Shown here: one piece after another, positions 42,820 through 51,990 of the stretch
Numbering within the stretch: position 1 is the stretch's first letter
Layout of the letters: each line of letters starts with the position of its first letter
Source: Parabacteroides faecis
GTDB taxonomy: Bacteria; Bacteroidota; Bacteroidia; Bacteroidales; Tannerellaceae
Assembly (NCBI RefSeq): GCF_014647375.1
Contig: NZ_BMPB01000003.1
Location: 396,551-460,550 of the forward strand
Direction of reading: 5' to 3'
DNA: 64,000 nucleotides
Made by a program: the position numbers and the translations under genes
Notes under the pieces: generated by a model
What the model was told of the DNA's origin: nothing
The model's input: the letters and a program-made list of their open reading frames with translations, nothing else
Database searches by the model: none

Positions 42820-44283
42820 TTATTCTTCGCGTTTCAACTTGATCTGCTTCAGGTTGCCACGGGCAGCCTCGGCCACCGGTGAATCTTCGTGTGCGGCAAG
42901 CGGGGTGAGCAACTTCTCTGCCCGATCCAGATCGTTCTCAAGCATACAGATAGCCGCTTCCGCCAATTGCCGCTGGGGCGTATCGGTTGTCTTTGCCAGA
43001 TAACGCTTTGCCTGCCCTAGTTTACCCTCACTGATAGCGATATTGGCAGCATTCAGGTTAGATATCGGATCGTCCGGATACATACGGACCGCTATTTCGA
43101 ACACTTCCTTGAAACGGTCGCTGCCCGGCTCGTAGGTCTGTGCCACCCGAAACATCTCCTCCAGACTCAACTGCCGGGGATCAGTGTAAAGCAACTCCTT
43201 CGCCTCTTCTACCGTAAAGTTGCGTATCGTGTACTTCACTACGTAGTCCGAATGGCGCAAGGCCGGATATATATCGCGTAGCAATATCTTATAAGGCATT
43301 CCGCCCGCAAGCATCTTCAATCGCCACTCACGTTTATCCCAATCGGCCGGTTCATCGGCTCGGATGATCGCTAATATTTCTTCCTTTTCCGGAAGATTGG
43401 AAGCTTCGACACGCAGTTCGAATCCCTCCCAATCTTCCGGTTCGAAATTAACCTGCATACGGGCATTCCCGAAGTCATACATATTACGTACATAATCCAA
43501 TAAAGCCTTAGCACGGTACTCTGCCAGATAAGCATTATTGGCATATCCGCCTTCAGGTGAAGCATATCCTTTGATATCCACTTCAGTGATCGTTGCGTAT
43601 TTATCATTGCGCACCGATTCGATAGTCTCTCGTATCTTACTCAGTTCCTGTGGATTCTTACGATAGTCCGGATAGATTTCCGTTTTGTTGACAGGGAAAT
43701 CAAGAAAGGCACTGCCCTCCAGTGAACGACTTTTTACGGCTTCGGCCTGCGGAGCCACATAAACCAGTTGTGGAGCCAATACGACCGGTTCGGCCAAATT
43801 GACCGGGAATAAGACAGTACGATCGTTCTGCAAGGCTTCCCAACCACAACCGCAAAGGTCAGTTAGTAAAGCAAATTCGGACTTTTCCATCCATTTACAG
43901 AACGGAAGACGAACATGATAATCTAGCCGCTGTTCCTGCTTATTATAACGGCGTACTACAAAACGGGATTCCGGCTGTATATCGTGTTCTTGCCGTTCAT
44001 ACAGGATATGACGGTCGCGCCCATTGATAACGATCGGGGGCAGCAAACGTAGGCTGTCTCCCCGCTGAAGCACCGGAGTACATACGACTGAACGGTTGCG
44101 ATCAACCTCTATACTACTGATATTGACAGTCATATCCACAATCAGAAAAGAATCGGCCTTTTCCACCAGTTTCCGTTCTACTAAAATTGTGCCTTCCTGC
44201 ACGGCTCCAGAGACAGTCTCCTGAGCCGACAGGATCGTTGCGGCACCGAATAGCATGGTTGTTATAGTTAGTAAGCGTTTCAT
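42820..44283 (-). CDS. DUF3868 protein with OmpA-like domain
   Basis: 487 residues, signal peptide MKRLLTITTMLFGAATILSAQ. N-terminal DUF3868 beta domain (about 25-185; VDMTVNISSIEV, LPPIVINGRDRHILYER). An OmpA-like fold follows (about 190-300) with SAFLDFPVNKTEIYPDYRKN, VDIKGYASPEGGYANNAYLA and RAKALLDYV, then TPR-like helices to the end (ISEGKLGQAKRYL). Proteins of this kind are found beside DUF3575 and Mfa1 genes in Bacteroidales fimbrial operons. It probably helps assemble or anchor fimbriae at the envelope. Starts 13 bases after the DUF3575 gene. Confidence 0.85.
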   Translation of the reverse strand: MKRLLTITTMLFGAATILSAQETVSGAVQEGTILVERKLVEKADSFLIVDMTVNISSIEVDRNRSVVCTPVLQRGDSLRLLPPIVINGRDRHILYERQEHDIQPESRFVVRRYNKQEQRLDYHVRLPFCKWMEKSEFALLTDLCGCGWEALQNDRTVLFPVNLAEPVVLAPQLVYVAPQAEAVKSRSLEGSAFLDFPVNKTEIYPDYRKNPQELSKIRETIESVRNDKYATITEVDIKGYASPEGGYANNAYLAEYRAKALLDYVRNMYDFGNARMQVNFEPEDWEGFELRVEASNLPEKEEILAIIRADEPADWDKREWRLKMLAGGMPYKILLRDIYPALRHSDYVVKYTIRNFTVEEAKELLYTDPRQLSLEEMFRVAQTYEPGSDRFKEVFEIAVRMYPDDPISNLNAANIAISEGKLGQAKRYLAKTTDTPQRQLAEAAICMLENDLDRAEKLLTPLAAHEDSPVAEAARGNLKQIKLKREE

Positions 44284-44295
44284 AAGGGAGTTCTT

Positions 44296-44883
44296 TTAGA
44301 ATAAATAGATAAAACTTACCGCAGCCTGTGTCGGACCGAAATAATGTTTCTTTACTTTCTCAATCTTGCTGCCACAATTGGTACAGGGATATTTATCCGA
44401 TTCAAGGTATAAATAACCTACGCCTACCGTAGCTTCCAGGTTCCAATGTTTCGACAGTAGCCATTGGTATCCGTAACTGATACCGACACCGGTACCCCAC
44501 CCCTGATGACGCTCGCCTTCGGTACCCAACAATTTAATGTCGGATACATTATATAATATATAAGGTACGTGAATACCGATAAAGCTCTTGTAAAAGCTTT
44601 CGCAAAACCAATAGCGAAGTTCCGGATGCAGACGCAAATGTTTCAACGACTTGCCGTAGCTACCATCATCATTCTTGCCGGAAAAAGGATTCAGGCCGGC
44701 CTCGAGCTCCAATGTCCATTTTCGGGCTAAACGAAATTCGACACCGGCATTGAAAGTAGCTGTAGCCCAATAAGGGATATTGGTCTTTATTGCAACCACT
44801 GGTCCTCTGTCCGTTTGTATGCCTTCTTTAGCGGAAACGAAGCTGGTATAACAGATTAGAATTAGTAATAAAACGTTTCTCAT
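44296..44883 (-). CDS. DUF3575 outer-membrane beta-barrel-like protein
   Basis: 195 residues with signal peptide MRNVLLLILICYTSFVSA. DUF3575 hallmarks: VVAIKTNIPYWATATFNAGVEFRLARKWTLELE in two consecutive strands, the HPELRYW strand, and TGVGISYGYQWLLSKHWNLE, ending in an aromatic-terminated strand VSFIYLF. Likely a small 8-strand outer-membrane barrel. A CTNC pair (near residue 165) is unusual for a barrel and could form a disulfide. First gene of the fimbrial operon; role in pilus biogenesis is inferred from constant association. Confidence 0.83.
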   Translation of the reverse strand: MRNVLLLILICYTSFVSAKEGIQTDRGPVVAIKTNIPYWATATFNAGVEFRLARKWTLELEAGLNPFSGKNDDGSYGKSLKHLRLHPELRYWFCESFYKSFIGIHVPYILYNVSDIKLLGTEGERHQGWGTGVGISYGYQWLLSKHWNLEATVGVGYLYLESDKYPCTNCGSKIEKVKKHYFGPTQAAVSFIYLF

Positions 44884-44955
44884 AGATACTGTACTTTTAG
44901 TTCTCTTTATATTTACCTGTGTTTCAGTACAGATAAACCATCAATAAATGCTTTT

Positions 44956-44985
44956 TTCGAAATATCATGTAAATCATGACATTTC
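44956..44985. promoter_or_regulatory. Palindromic operator copy 1, fimbrial promoter
   Basis: 30-bp site starting TTCGAAATATCATG and ending CATGACATTTC; an imperfect palindrome (10 of 11 arm bases). It lies just downstream of the -7 at 44994-45001 on the - strand, near the expected transcript start, a repressor-type position. Copy 2 is 27/30 identical, 138 bases away. Confidence 0.6.
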
Positions 44986-44993
44986 GCGTTTTA

Positions 44994-45001
44994 CAAAAAT
45001 A
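44994..45001 (-). promoter_or_regulatory. Promoter -7 of the fimbrial operon
   Basis: CAAAAATA on the + strand reads TATTTTTG on the - strand, an exact TAnnTTTG match 111 bases before the DUF3575 ATG. No clear -33 box. Together with the two palindromic sites and the terminator at 45143 this accounts for the 354-base gap 44884-45237. Confidence 0.5.
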
Positions 45002-45093
45002 AATATTCGAACAATAGGCAGTCACTCACATCTGACATATGGTATCAGATTGGAGAAGTTTAGTACAAATTCAGGGGAGTTTTAACATAGTTG

Positions 45094-45123
45094 TTCGAAA
45101 TAACATGTATTTCATGACATTTC
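45094..45123. promoter_or_regulatory. Palindromic operator copy 2, fimbrial promoter
   Basis: 30-bp site starting TTCGAAATAACATG and ending CATGACATTTC, 27/30 identical in direct orientation to the copy at 44956-44985. It lies upstream of the -7, so the pair brackets the promoter. Because each site is nearly palindromic, the pair could also be read as inverted repeats. Confidence 0.6.
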
Positions 45124-45142
45124 AAAGAAAACAAATAAAAAA

Positions 45143-45194
45143 AAGGATTGCTTCGGTCATCTGCAATTTCTTACAGATGACCGAAGCAATCCTT
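45143..45194 (-). terminator. Strong terminator of the DPP-like peptidase gene
   Basis: A perfect 21-bp stem (45143-45163 with 45174-45194), 10-base loop, followed on the - strand by TTTTTTTTATTTG. Confidence 0.92.
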
Positions 45195-45237
45195 ATATTG
45201 AAAACGTAGAAGTACTAAATACCCTTCTACCTTTATT

Positions 45238-47343
45238 TTACTTCTTCACCCACTTATCCAGCCATTCGAAGAATGTGCGCTGCCACAATACACCGTTCTG
45301 CGGTTTCAACACCCAGTGGTTTTCATCCGGGTAGATCAACAGTTCGGCAGGAACGCCACGAAGTACGGCAGCATTGAAAGCAGCCATCCCCTGACCGGCA
45401 AGGATGCGGTAATCTTTTTCACCGTGGATACACAAAATAGGCGTATCCCACTTATCGACAAAGCGATGCGGAGAGTTGGCAAATGTACGTTGAGCCACCG
45501 GATTATTCTTTTCCCAGTAAGCGCCCCCCATATCCCAGTTGGCAAACCACATTTCTTCTGTTTCCAGATATTGCATTTCCATATTGAAGATACCGTCATG
45601 AGCAATGAATGCTTTGAAACGTTTATCGTGATGACCGGCTAACCAGTAAACAGAGAAGCCTCCGAAGCTGGCACCGACACAACCCAGGCGGTCGTTATCG
45701 ACATACGGTTCTTTCGCCATTTCATCGATAGCCGTGAAATAGTCTTTCATGCACTGGCCGCCGTAATCGCCGCTGATCTGTTCGTTCCATTCCATACCGA
45801 AGCCCGGAAGACCGCGACGGTTCGGGGCCACGATAATATAATCGTTGGCTGCCATGATCTGGAAATTCCAACGGTAAGACCAAAACTGGCTGACCGGACT
45901 CTGGGGACCACCTTCACAGAACAGCAAAGTCGGGTATTTCTTGTTCGGATCGAAATGAGGCGGATAAATCACCCAGGTAAGCATCTGCTTGCCGTCGGTT
46001 GTCTTCATCCAGCGTCCTTCCACCTTACCCATCTCCAGCTGATCGTAAATCTGCTTGTTTTCAGTCGTCAGTTGAGTCACCTTATTATTATCTGCCAGGT
46101 CGATCGTATAGATCTCATCTCCCATGCTCATGGAATGGCGTTTAGCGATCAACTTATTTTCCCCCAGCAGGTTGACAGAGTCATAGTCATACATACCGGA
46201 AGTCAGTGCTGTCAATTTATTACCGTCATTCAGATCGATCTTATATACCTGCGATTCACCATGCCATACACCGGTAAAATAGATTGAACGCGCATCGGCA
46301 CTCCAGCAGAAACCGTCCACATTGGAGTCGAAGTCCTTGCTGGCAAATGTCTTTTCACCAGTTTCCAGGTTCATCACCATCAGGCGGTTCTGATCGGCTT
46401 CGTAGCCGTCACGCTCCATACTCTGCCAGGCAATATATTTACCATCAGGCGAATACTGCGGATTCGTATCATATCCCATGATTCCCTCACTGATATTGAC
46501 CGTCTGCTTTGTATTCAGGTCATACACATAAATATCCGAGTTGGTAGAAATAGCATATTCCTTACCCGTTTTCTTACGACAGGTATAGGCTACTTTATCG
46601 GAAGTGGTGTTCCATGCCAACTGTTCGATACCACCGAAAGGTTTCATCGGCGATTCAAACGGTTCGCCCTCCAGCACATCGATCGGGCTACCCACTTTAT
46701 TTCCGTCGAAGTCGGCAATAAACGGATGCGGAGCCGTTGTCACCCATTCATCCCAATGCTTGTACATCAGGTCGGTCACGATAATACCGGTCGCTTTGTC
46801 CAGATCCGGATATTTATCTTTTGTACTCGGTACGGTCTTCACCTGAGAGATAAACAAAACCTTCTTCTCATCCGGTGAGAAAGCGAAACCTTCGATATCG
46901 CCGTCGTAGTTCGACAACTGACGGCGTTCGGTCCCGTCCGGATTCATTTCCCAAAGCTGGCTGCTGCCACTTTCACCGGAAAGGAAAGCGATCTTCTTGC
47001 CTCCTTTGATCCAGGTCGCTTCGTTCTCCGAAAAAGGAGTGTGCGTAATCTGTTTGTTATCAGATCCGTCGGCATTCATAACGAATACTTCACGGTTGCT
47101 GGTGTTGAGAGGTACACTGTAATAAGCTACGGTGTAAACTACTTTTTGTCCGTCGGGCGAAACATTCATTCCGCCGATACGTCCCATGGCCCAAAGAGCT
47201 TCGGGCGTCATCCGGCCGTCGGCAATTTTGATTTCCGAACGTCCGATAACCGGTTTTGTGTCTTCTGCTTTCTTAGCTTCCTGATTACAAGCACCTAGTA
47301 ATACGGATGTTGCCATAACCATTGTTGCAATAGATTTATTCAT
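45238..47343 (-). CDS. S9 family prolyl oligopeptidase, DPP5-like lipoprotein
   Basis: 701 residues from the ATG at 47343; MNKSIATMVMATSVLLGAC is a lipoprotein signal. A seven-bladed propeller of WD40/TolB-like repeats (about 50-430; MNVSPDGQKVVYTVAYYS, FSPDEKKVLFISQV, YSPDGKYIAWQSM) precedes an alpha/beta-hydrolase domain. Catalytic triad: Ser559 in GASFGGFS, Asp644 in HGEKDYRI, His676 in DENHWV. The layout is that of dipeptidyl peptidase 5, which in Porphyromonas gingivalis cuts dipeptides from the N-terminus of hydrophobic peptides in the periplasm. Single gene with its own terminator; diverges from the SPOR gene. Confidence 0.88.
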   Translation of the reverse strand: MNKSIATMVMATSVLLGACNQEAKKAEDTKPVIGRSEIKIADGRMTPEALWAMGRIGGMNVSPDGQKVVYTVAYYSVPLNTSNREVFVMNADGSDNKQITHTPFSENEATWIKGGKKIAFLSGESGSSQLWEMNPDGTERRQLSNYDGDIEGFAFSPDEKKVLFISQVKTVPSTKDKYPDLDKATGIIVTDLMYKHWDEWVTTAPHPFIADFDGNKVGSPIDVLEGEPFESPMKPFGGIEQLAWNTTSDKVAYTCRKKTGKEYAISTNSDIYVYDLNTKQTVNISEGIMGYDTNPQYSPDGKYIAWQSMERDGYEADQNRLMVMNLETGEKTFASKDFDSNVDGFCWSADARSIYFTGVWHGESQVYKIDLNDGNKLTALTSGMYDYDSVNLLGENKLIAKRHSMSMGDEIYTIDLADNNKVTQLTTENKQIYDQLEMGKVEGRWMKTTDGKQMLTWVIYPPHFDPNKKYPTLLFCEGGPQSPVSQFWSYRWNFQIMAANDYIIVAPNRRGLPGFGMEWNEQISGDYGGQCMKDYFTAIDEMAKEPYVDNDRLGCVGASFGGFSVYWLAGHHDKRFKAFIAHDGIFNMEMQYLETEEMWFANWDMGGAYWEKNNPVAQRTFANSPHRFVDKWDTPILCIHGEKDYRILAGQGMAAFNAAVLRGVPAELLIYPDENHWVLKPQNGVLWQRTFFEWLDKWVKK

Positions 47344-47394
47344 GTACATTATAATATATTATATTCTGTGTGCGAAATTAGTAAATATAATTTA

Positions 47395-47402
47395 TATCTT
47401 TG
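47395..47402 (+). promoter_or_regulatory. Promoter -7 of the SPOR gene
   Basis: TATCTTTG, an exact TAnnTTTG match, 26 bases before the ATG at 47429. On the other strand CGAAATTA at 47373-47380 reads TAATTTCG, a one-mismatch -7 for the peptidase gene. Confidence 0.55.
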
Positions 47403-47428
47403 CACAAGTAATTTAAGAACTGAACAGT

Positions 47429-47920
47429 ATGAATAAGATTTGGTTATTTGGAGCCGCTATAAGTATGGTATTAGCATTCGGCTCATGTAAACCTAAACAG
47501 AGTGCTTATAAGGCTGCTTACGAACAAGCCAAAGAAAAAGAATCTACAGCTCCTGTTGAGGTAGTAGAACAAGAAGAAGAGATTGTTGAAGAAGTTGCAC
47601 CGGTTTCTAAACCCAGAACTTCTACGGCAACGACTCGCTCGGAAAGAATCAGCGCTGCACAGGGTGAAGACGCCAGCCGTCTGAAACGCTACAGTGTTGT
47701 TATCGGTAGCTTCAAAAACAAGACAAACGCTTACTCTTTGAAAGAGCGTATGCAGAATGCAGGCTACAATGCGGTATTAGGTGAAAACGAACAAGGTATG
47801 TTGCGTGTAATCGTTGCCAGCTTCGATGATAAAGCTGATGCAGCCGACAGCCGCGATGCTATCAAAGCAAAGTATGCTCCTGACTTCCAGGATGCATGGT
47901 TACTGGAAAGACAATATTAA
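47429..47920 (+). CDS. SPOR-domain lipoprotein
   Basis: 163 residues; MNKIWLFGAAISMVLAFGSC is a lipoprotein signal. A Glu/Val-rich spacer (about 35-60) and a Thr/Ser/Arg-rich part lead to a SPOR domain (about 88-163): KRYSVVIGSFKNKTNAYSLK, MQNAGYNAVLGENEQGMLRV and ending WLLERQY. SPOR domains bind stem-stripped peptidoglycan at division sites. It is transcribed alone, between two promoters and a terminator. The sequence suggests a cell-division or envelope role; the precise partner is unknown. Confidence 0.88.
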   Translation: MNKIWLFGAAISMVLAFGSCKPKQSAYKAAYEQAKEKESTAPVEVVEQEEEIVEEVAPVSKPRTSTATTRSERISAAQGEDASRLKRYSVVIGSFKNKTNAYSLKERMQNAGYNAVLGENEQGMLRVIVASFDDKADAADSRDAIKAKYAPDFQDAWLLERQY

Positions 47921-47940
47921 TAAGCTATTCGGCTAAATAC

Positions 47941-47971
47941 AAAAGGGATATCCATCACGGATGTCCCTTTT
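47941..47971 (+). terminator. Terminator of the SPOR gene
   Basis: AAAAGGGATATCC (47941-47953) pairs with GGATGTCCCTTTT (47959-47971), one wobble, then CTTTTG. Confidence 0.8.
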
Positions 47972-47993
47972 CTTTTGTTACCTGTAAATATAA

Positions 47994-48016
47994 AAAGCCC
48001 GGATATTCCGGGCTTT
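47994..48016 (-). terminator. Terminator of the fructokinase gene
   Basis: AAAGCCCGGA (47994-48003) pairs with TCCGGGCTTT (48007-48016), a tight hairpin; on the - strand it runs into TTTTTA. Confidence 0.75.
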
Positions 48017-48099
48017 CACCAACCTAAACTAAAAACCTAAAAACTAACCATCTTTTTGCCTTAAACTATAAAAACCTATACATACATGAATTATCTTTC

Positions 48100-48978
48100 T
48101 TATTCGTAAGCTGGCCATGCTCCTTTGCTGGAACATACGAAGGCCGCAATCTTCACAGCATATCTGTGGGCGTCTTTCAATGTACCGCCATTGAGCAACG
48201 ACATGATCAAAGCGGCTGAAAATGCATCTCCTGCACCTACCGTATCGACTACCTCTACTTCCGGTATAGGTAATGTTGAAACTTCATCCGGAGTATAAAC
48301 CGTACTGTAAGAAGCTCCTGCGGTAAGGACAACCATTTTCAGGTTATATTTCTCCATAAACCAGGCTGCTATTTCATCTTCCGTCCCGTTCAGTCCGAAT
48401 AGTTCTTTCAACTGATTCATCTCATCGCTATTCATCTTCAGGACATTGGAAAGATATAACGATTCTTCTATCAATCCTTTATTATAATAATGCTGACGCA
48501 GATTTATATCGAACAAACGATAGGCTGTATCCGGAGCAAATGACAGGATGGCCTGAATAGTTTCACGCGACTGTGTCGAACGTTGTGCCAATGCTCCGAA
48601 ACAAATGGCATCCGCCCGCTCTGCCAGATCGACTGCATCCGATGTGGGCGACATATGATCCCAGGCAACACGTTCTGTAATCGTATATTCCGGTATCCCG
48701 TCTTCCTTCAGTTCGACTTTGACTGTTCCTGTAGGATAAGGGACTTTTTCGATCAGGTATTGAATAGAGTTTTTATCCAGTTCTTTCAAGATATCTACTC
48801 CATCCTCATCATCACCAATGGCACTGACAGCATATCCCTCTGCTCCCAGACGGGATGCATGGTAAACAAAATTAATAGGTGCACCACCTGCTGTTTTACC
48901 GGTGGGAAGTAAATCCCATAAAAGTTCACCTATACCGACTACTACCGGTCTTTTGTTTTGTTGCTTCATTCGTTCCAT
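48100..48978 (-). CDS. Fructokinase, PfkB family
   Basis: 292 residues, cytoplasmic; an ATG three codons in is an equally possible start. PfkB family signatures: VVGIGELLWDLLP, GGAPINFVYHASRLG, and the catalytic DTVGAGDAFSAAL with the base Asp. KTAGGAPINF and LFDINLRQHYY are typical of fructokinases, which make fructose-6-phosphate from fructose and ATP. The neighbouring hybrid regulator has a periplasmic sugar-binding sensor like the fructose sensor BT1754 of Bacteroides thetaiotaomicron, near which a fructokinase also lies. No GH32 enzyme or transporter is in the window. Confidence 0.87.
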   Translation of the reverse strand: MERMKQQNKRPVVVGIGELLWDLLPTGKTAGGAPINFVYHASRLGAEGYAVSAIGDDEDGVDILKELDKNSIQYLIEKVPYPTGTVKVELKEDGIPEYTITERVAWDHMSPTSDAVDLAERADAICFGALAQRSTQSRETIQAILSFAPDTAYRLFDINLRQHYYNKGLIEESLYLSNVLKMNSDEMNQLKELFGLNGTEDEIAAWFMEKYNLKMVVLTAGASYSTVYTPDEVSTLPIPEVEVVDTVGAGDAFSAALIMSLLNGGTLKDAHRYAVKIAAFVCSSKGAWPAYE

Positions 48979-49033
48979 GGTCTACTAATTCTTTATAATA
49001 TAAGATTTTCTTTTCCCTTAGTTTTCGATGATG

Positions 49034-49061
49034 CAAAACTAGGGGATACAATGGAGACAAA
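49034..49061 (-). promoter_or_regulatory. Promoter of the fructokinase gene
   Basis: CAAAACTA (49034-49041) reads TAGTTTTG on the - strand, an exact TAnnTTTG. CAAA at 49058-49061 gives a TTTG -33 with a 16-base gap. Farther up, GTTACA (49133-49138) and TGTAAC (49143-49148) form a small inverted repeat close to the regulator gene's 3' end. Confidence 0.5.
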
Positions 49062-49153
49062 CGATAACACATGCTACAAAAAGAATAATCCTCGTTACAT
49101 AAAAGAGTTATCTACAGAGAGATTATACTCACGTTACACGTATGTAACAATTG

Positions 49154-51889
49154 TTATTCCTTTTCCTGGTATTCGGTAGGTGTAATGTTATAGGCCGCTT
49201 TAAAACATTTGGAAAAATAAGGTGGAGAACTAAAACCGGTAGCATAAGCTACTTCATTCACATTGCGACCTTTTTCCCTCAATAAGGCTGCTGCACGTTT
49301 CAAACGATAGTTACGGAGAAAGTCGGTTGGCGTGACACCGGTCAGTTCCTTTACTTTCCGGTAAAGGTGCACACGCGACAACCCCAGCATATCACTCGCT
49401 TTCTCTATACTGAAATCAGAATCAGGATAAGACTCTTCGATCAAAGCTATAAACTTACGCATAAATAAATCATCCATACTTTCCGTTTTGCCTATTTTCA
49501 GGTTGGAAATGGCAGGCGACTGAAGTTCCTGCGTAAAGGCATTCCTCAACCGGGCACGCTCTTCCAACAGGCGAACGATACGAAGTTTCAGTTCTTCGAT
49601 ATTGAAAGGTTTCTGGATAAATTCGTCGGCACCGCTGGCAATACCGTACATCCGCTGCTTATCATCAGACAAGGCAGTCAGCAATATAACCGGGATATGA
49701 CTGAATGCGATATTCGATTTAACCTGTTTACACAGTTCGTAACCATTCATTTCGGGCATCATCACATCACTTATGACCAGAGATATATTTTCTTTTGCCA
49801 GAATATCGATAGCTACGACTCCATTTACAGCCGTCAGAATACGGAAATTCGATTTCAGTTCTTTCTGTAGGTAAGCATTGATATCCGGATCGTCTTCAAC
49901 GACCAGGATCGTATAATCATATGTCCGGTTCACGATCTCGTCCATCTCGCGGGTGTCCAGATTAGCTACCCCGCTCGACAGCTCGGTGACGGAAGGGGCA
50001 AACGTGCAGGTTTCATCAAAATGAGATTTTCCTTTGGGTAACTCGACAAAAAAGACAGTGCGTTTTCCCGGTTCGCTTTCCACATGAATACTGCCTTTGT
50101 GCATACTCACAAACTCATGGGTCAGATGCAGTCCGATACCCGTTCCGGTAAGGTTATCGCCGGTAAAGAACTGATCGAAAACAGCAGAGAGATTCTGAGG
50201 CTGGATCCCTTTCCCGTTATCTTCTACCGAAAGTGTCACATACCCGGCATGATCCTGTAAACGGATCGTAATAGTTCCGCCATCAGGCGTAAACTTAAAG
50301 GCATTCGACAGCAGGTTGGCCAGAATCTTTTCCATTTTATCCGTATCTACCCAAAGGTGTACAGACGATACATCGTGCTGAAAAGTATATTGTATCTGCT
50401 TACTTTGCGCCATCGTCTCAAAATAAGACTTGACATCCTCTATAAAAACAACCAGGTCTATTTCCGTTACCCGCATATTCATTTTATTACTCTCGACCTT
50501 ACGGAAATCGAGCAACTGGCTGACAACCCGTTTCAGGCGGTCGGCATTCTTTTTTATCAGATGTATGTCATCTGCGATCGGCGAATCGGGAGGCAGTTCT
50601 TTAGATAGCTTATTCAGCGGACCGAGTATCAGCGTCAGCGGTGTTTTGATCTCATGGGAGACATTGGTAAAAAACTGTAACTTTCGTGTTGTTGCTTGTT
50701 CGATCTTGCGGTTTGCTACAGCCAGTTCTTCCCGTTGCTGTTCAACCTGTATGTTCGTTCGTTTCAGCTCATGGTTCTTTCGTTGTACTTTACGAAAGAT
50801 ATGTATCACATAGAGAGCCAGCAAGATCACTATTCCCAGCAACAACAAGATCAGACCGACCGAATTTTGAAGGAAACGATATTCCGAAAACATCTTATCC
50901 AGATTATTGCGCTGTTTCTCGATCTGATCCTGATAATCAGCCAATTGTTCGGTCTGCAGATAGATGGTTCCGGCATTATCCTTATCGATCAGGGCCGATG
51001 TCAATGCATAATGTTTGGAGACAGGCATTCCGTTCAGGATCTGCCAGGCTACTTTTATAGCGGTACTCCCCCCTGTAGGATAAACAAATGAAGCGGTCAG
51101 ATAACCGTCGCGAACCGCTTCAATCCCTTTCCCCTTACCGGGTAAAGCATCTATACCGATAAACTTGATCCTTTCCGCAGCTTGCGGATCGACTTCCATA
51201 ATCGCCTCCCGGGCAGCCAGTGCCATCGGATCATTATGCGCATACACAATATCTATATTCTCAAAAGATCCCAATGCTGCAATATTAACTTTTGCTTCAT
51301 CCCTATGCCAGCGACCATATACGGTTTTCACAGTTACATTGTTATTATGAATAAGAGCATCGCTAAATCCATTATGGCGGTCAAGGGCAGAAGAGGAACC
51401 TTCACGCCCCCATACTTCGACGATTGTCGTCTTCTCTTTTTTCAGCAAGGAATTGACAAACAACCCGGCAGCACGACCGATTTCGTAATTATCCGCCCCG
51501 ATGAACGTGGTATATTCCTCCGAATAGATTTTCCGGTCTATTATAATGGTCGGAATTCCAGCCCGGTAGGCTTCGACAGCAGCCGTTGTTATAGGTTCCG
51601 ATTCATTGGCGGAAATAATAATAAGATCGACCCGCTTTTTTATCAACTCACGAATTTGTTTGATCTGAGTATCATTATCTTCATCAGCGTCCTTCACATC
51701 AAGAGTCATCCCCGGATAGTCTGAAGCCTTCACCTGCATATCCAGCATCATCGCTTTCCGCCAGCTATCGTTAATAGAGCTATGGGAAACACCCACAACA
51801 AACTCCTTTTCCTCCCCTCCCCGCCTACAGGAAATTGTTAGGGACAGAATAAATATCAACAGACAAAGACGGTATATAACGGGTTTCAT
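49154..51889 (-). CDS. Hybrid two-component regulator with sugar-binding sensor
   Basis: 911 residues from the ATG at 51889, giving a lipoprotein-like or signal-anchor start MKPVIYRLCLLIFILSLTISC. Order: periplasmic-binding-protein sensor (about 25-310; EFVVGVSHSSINDSWR, GIPTIIIDRKIYSEEY, YAHNDPMALAARE); one membrane helix (GLILLLLGIVILLALYVI); histidine kinase with phospho-accepting His412 in NVSHEIKTPL and GTGIGLHLTHEF; receiver with Asp708 in LVISDVMMPEMNG; AraC-type DNA-binding domain (RVHLYRKVKELTG, FSSPPYFSKCFK). This is the BT1754-like HTCS architecture, where fructose binds the sensor directly. Beside a fructokinase, so fructose sensing is likely. Confidence 0.92.
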   Translation of the reverse strand: MKPVIYRLCLLIFILSLTISCRRGGEEKEFVVGVSHSSINDSWRKAMMLDMQVKASDYPGMTLDVKDADEDNDTQIKQIRELIKKRVDLIIISANESEPITTAAVEAYRAGIPTIIIDRKIYSEEYTTFIGADNYEIGRAAGLFVNSLLKKEKTTIVEVWGREGSSSALDRHNGFSDALIHNNNVTVKTVYGRWHRDEAKVNIAALGSFENIDIVYAHNDPMALAAREAIMEVDPQAAERIKFIGIDALPGKGKGIEAVRDGYLTASFVYPTGGSTAIKVAWQILNGMPVSKHYALTSALIDKDNAGTIYLQTEQLADYQDQIEKQRNNLDKMFSEYRFLQNSVGLILLLLGIVILLALYVIHIFRKVQRKNHELKRTNIQVEQQREELAVANRKIEQATTRKLQFFTNVSHEIKTPLTLILGPLNKLSKELPPDSPIADDIHLIKKNADRLKRVVSQLLDFRKVESNKMNMRVTEIDLVVFIEDVKSYFETMAQSKQIQYTFQHDVSSVHLWVDTDKMEKILANLLSNAFKFTPDGGTITIRLQDHAGYVTLSVEDNGKGIQPQNLSAVFDQFFTGDNLTGTGIGLHLTHEFVSMHKGSIHVESEPGKRTVFFVELPKGKSHFDETCTFAPSVTELSSGVANLDTREMDEIVNRTYDYTILVVEDDPDINAYLQKELKSNFRILTAVNGVVAIDILAKENISLVISDVMMPEMNGYELCKQVKSNIAFSHIPVILLTALSDDKQRMYGIASGADEFIQKPFNIEELKLRIVRLLEERARLRNAFTQELQSPAISNLKIGKTESMDDLFMRKFIALIEESYPDSDFSIEKASDMLGLSRVHLYRKVKELTGVTPTDFLRNYRLKRAAALLREKGRNVNEVAYATGFSSPPYFSKCFKAAYNITPTEYQEKE

Positions 51890-51990
51890 GAAGCAGCCGA
51901 TTTTCAGGGTTTCGTACAAAAGTACGGATTATCGGCATAACAGACAAAATTTATTTTGTACATTCGTCCCACAAACAATTGTTGCATAAC

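Noticed and set aside
44956-45123. Insertion-sequence ends or attachment sites
   Set aside because: No transposase or integrase lies between the two sites and only about 110 bases separate them; operator sites explain them better.
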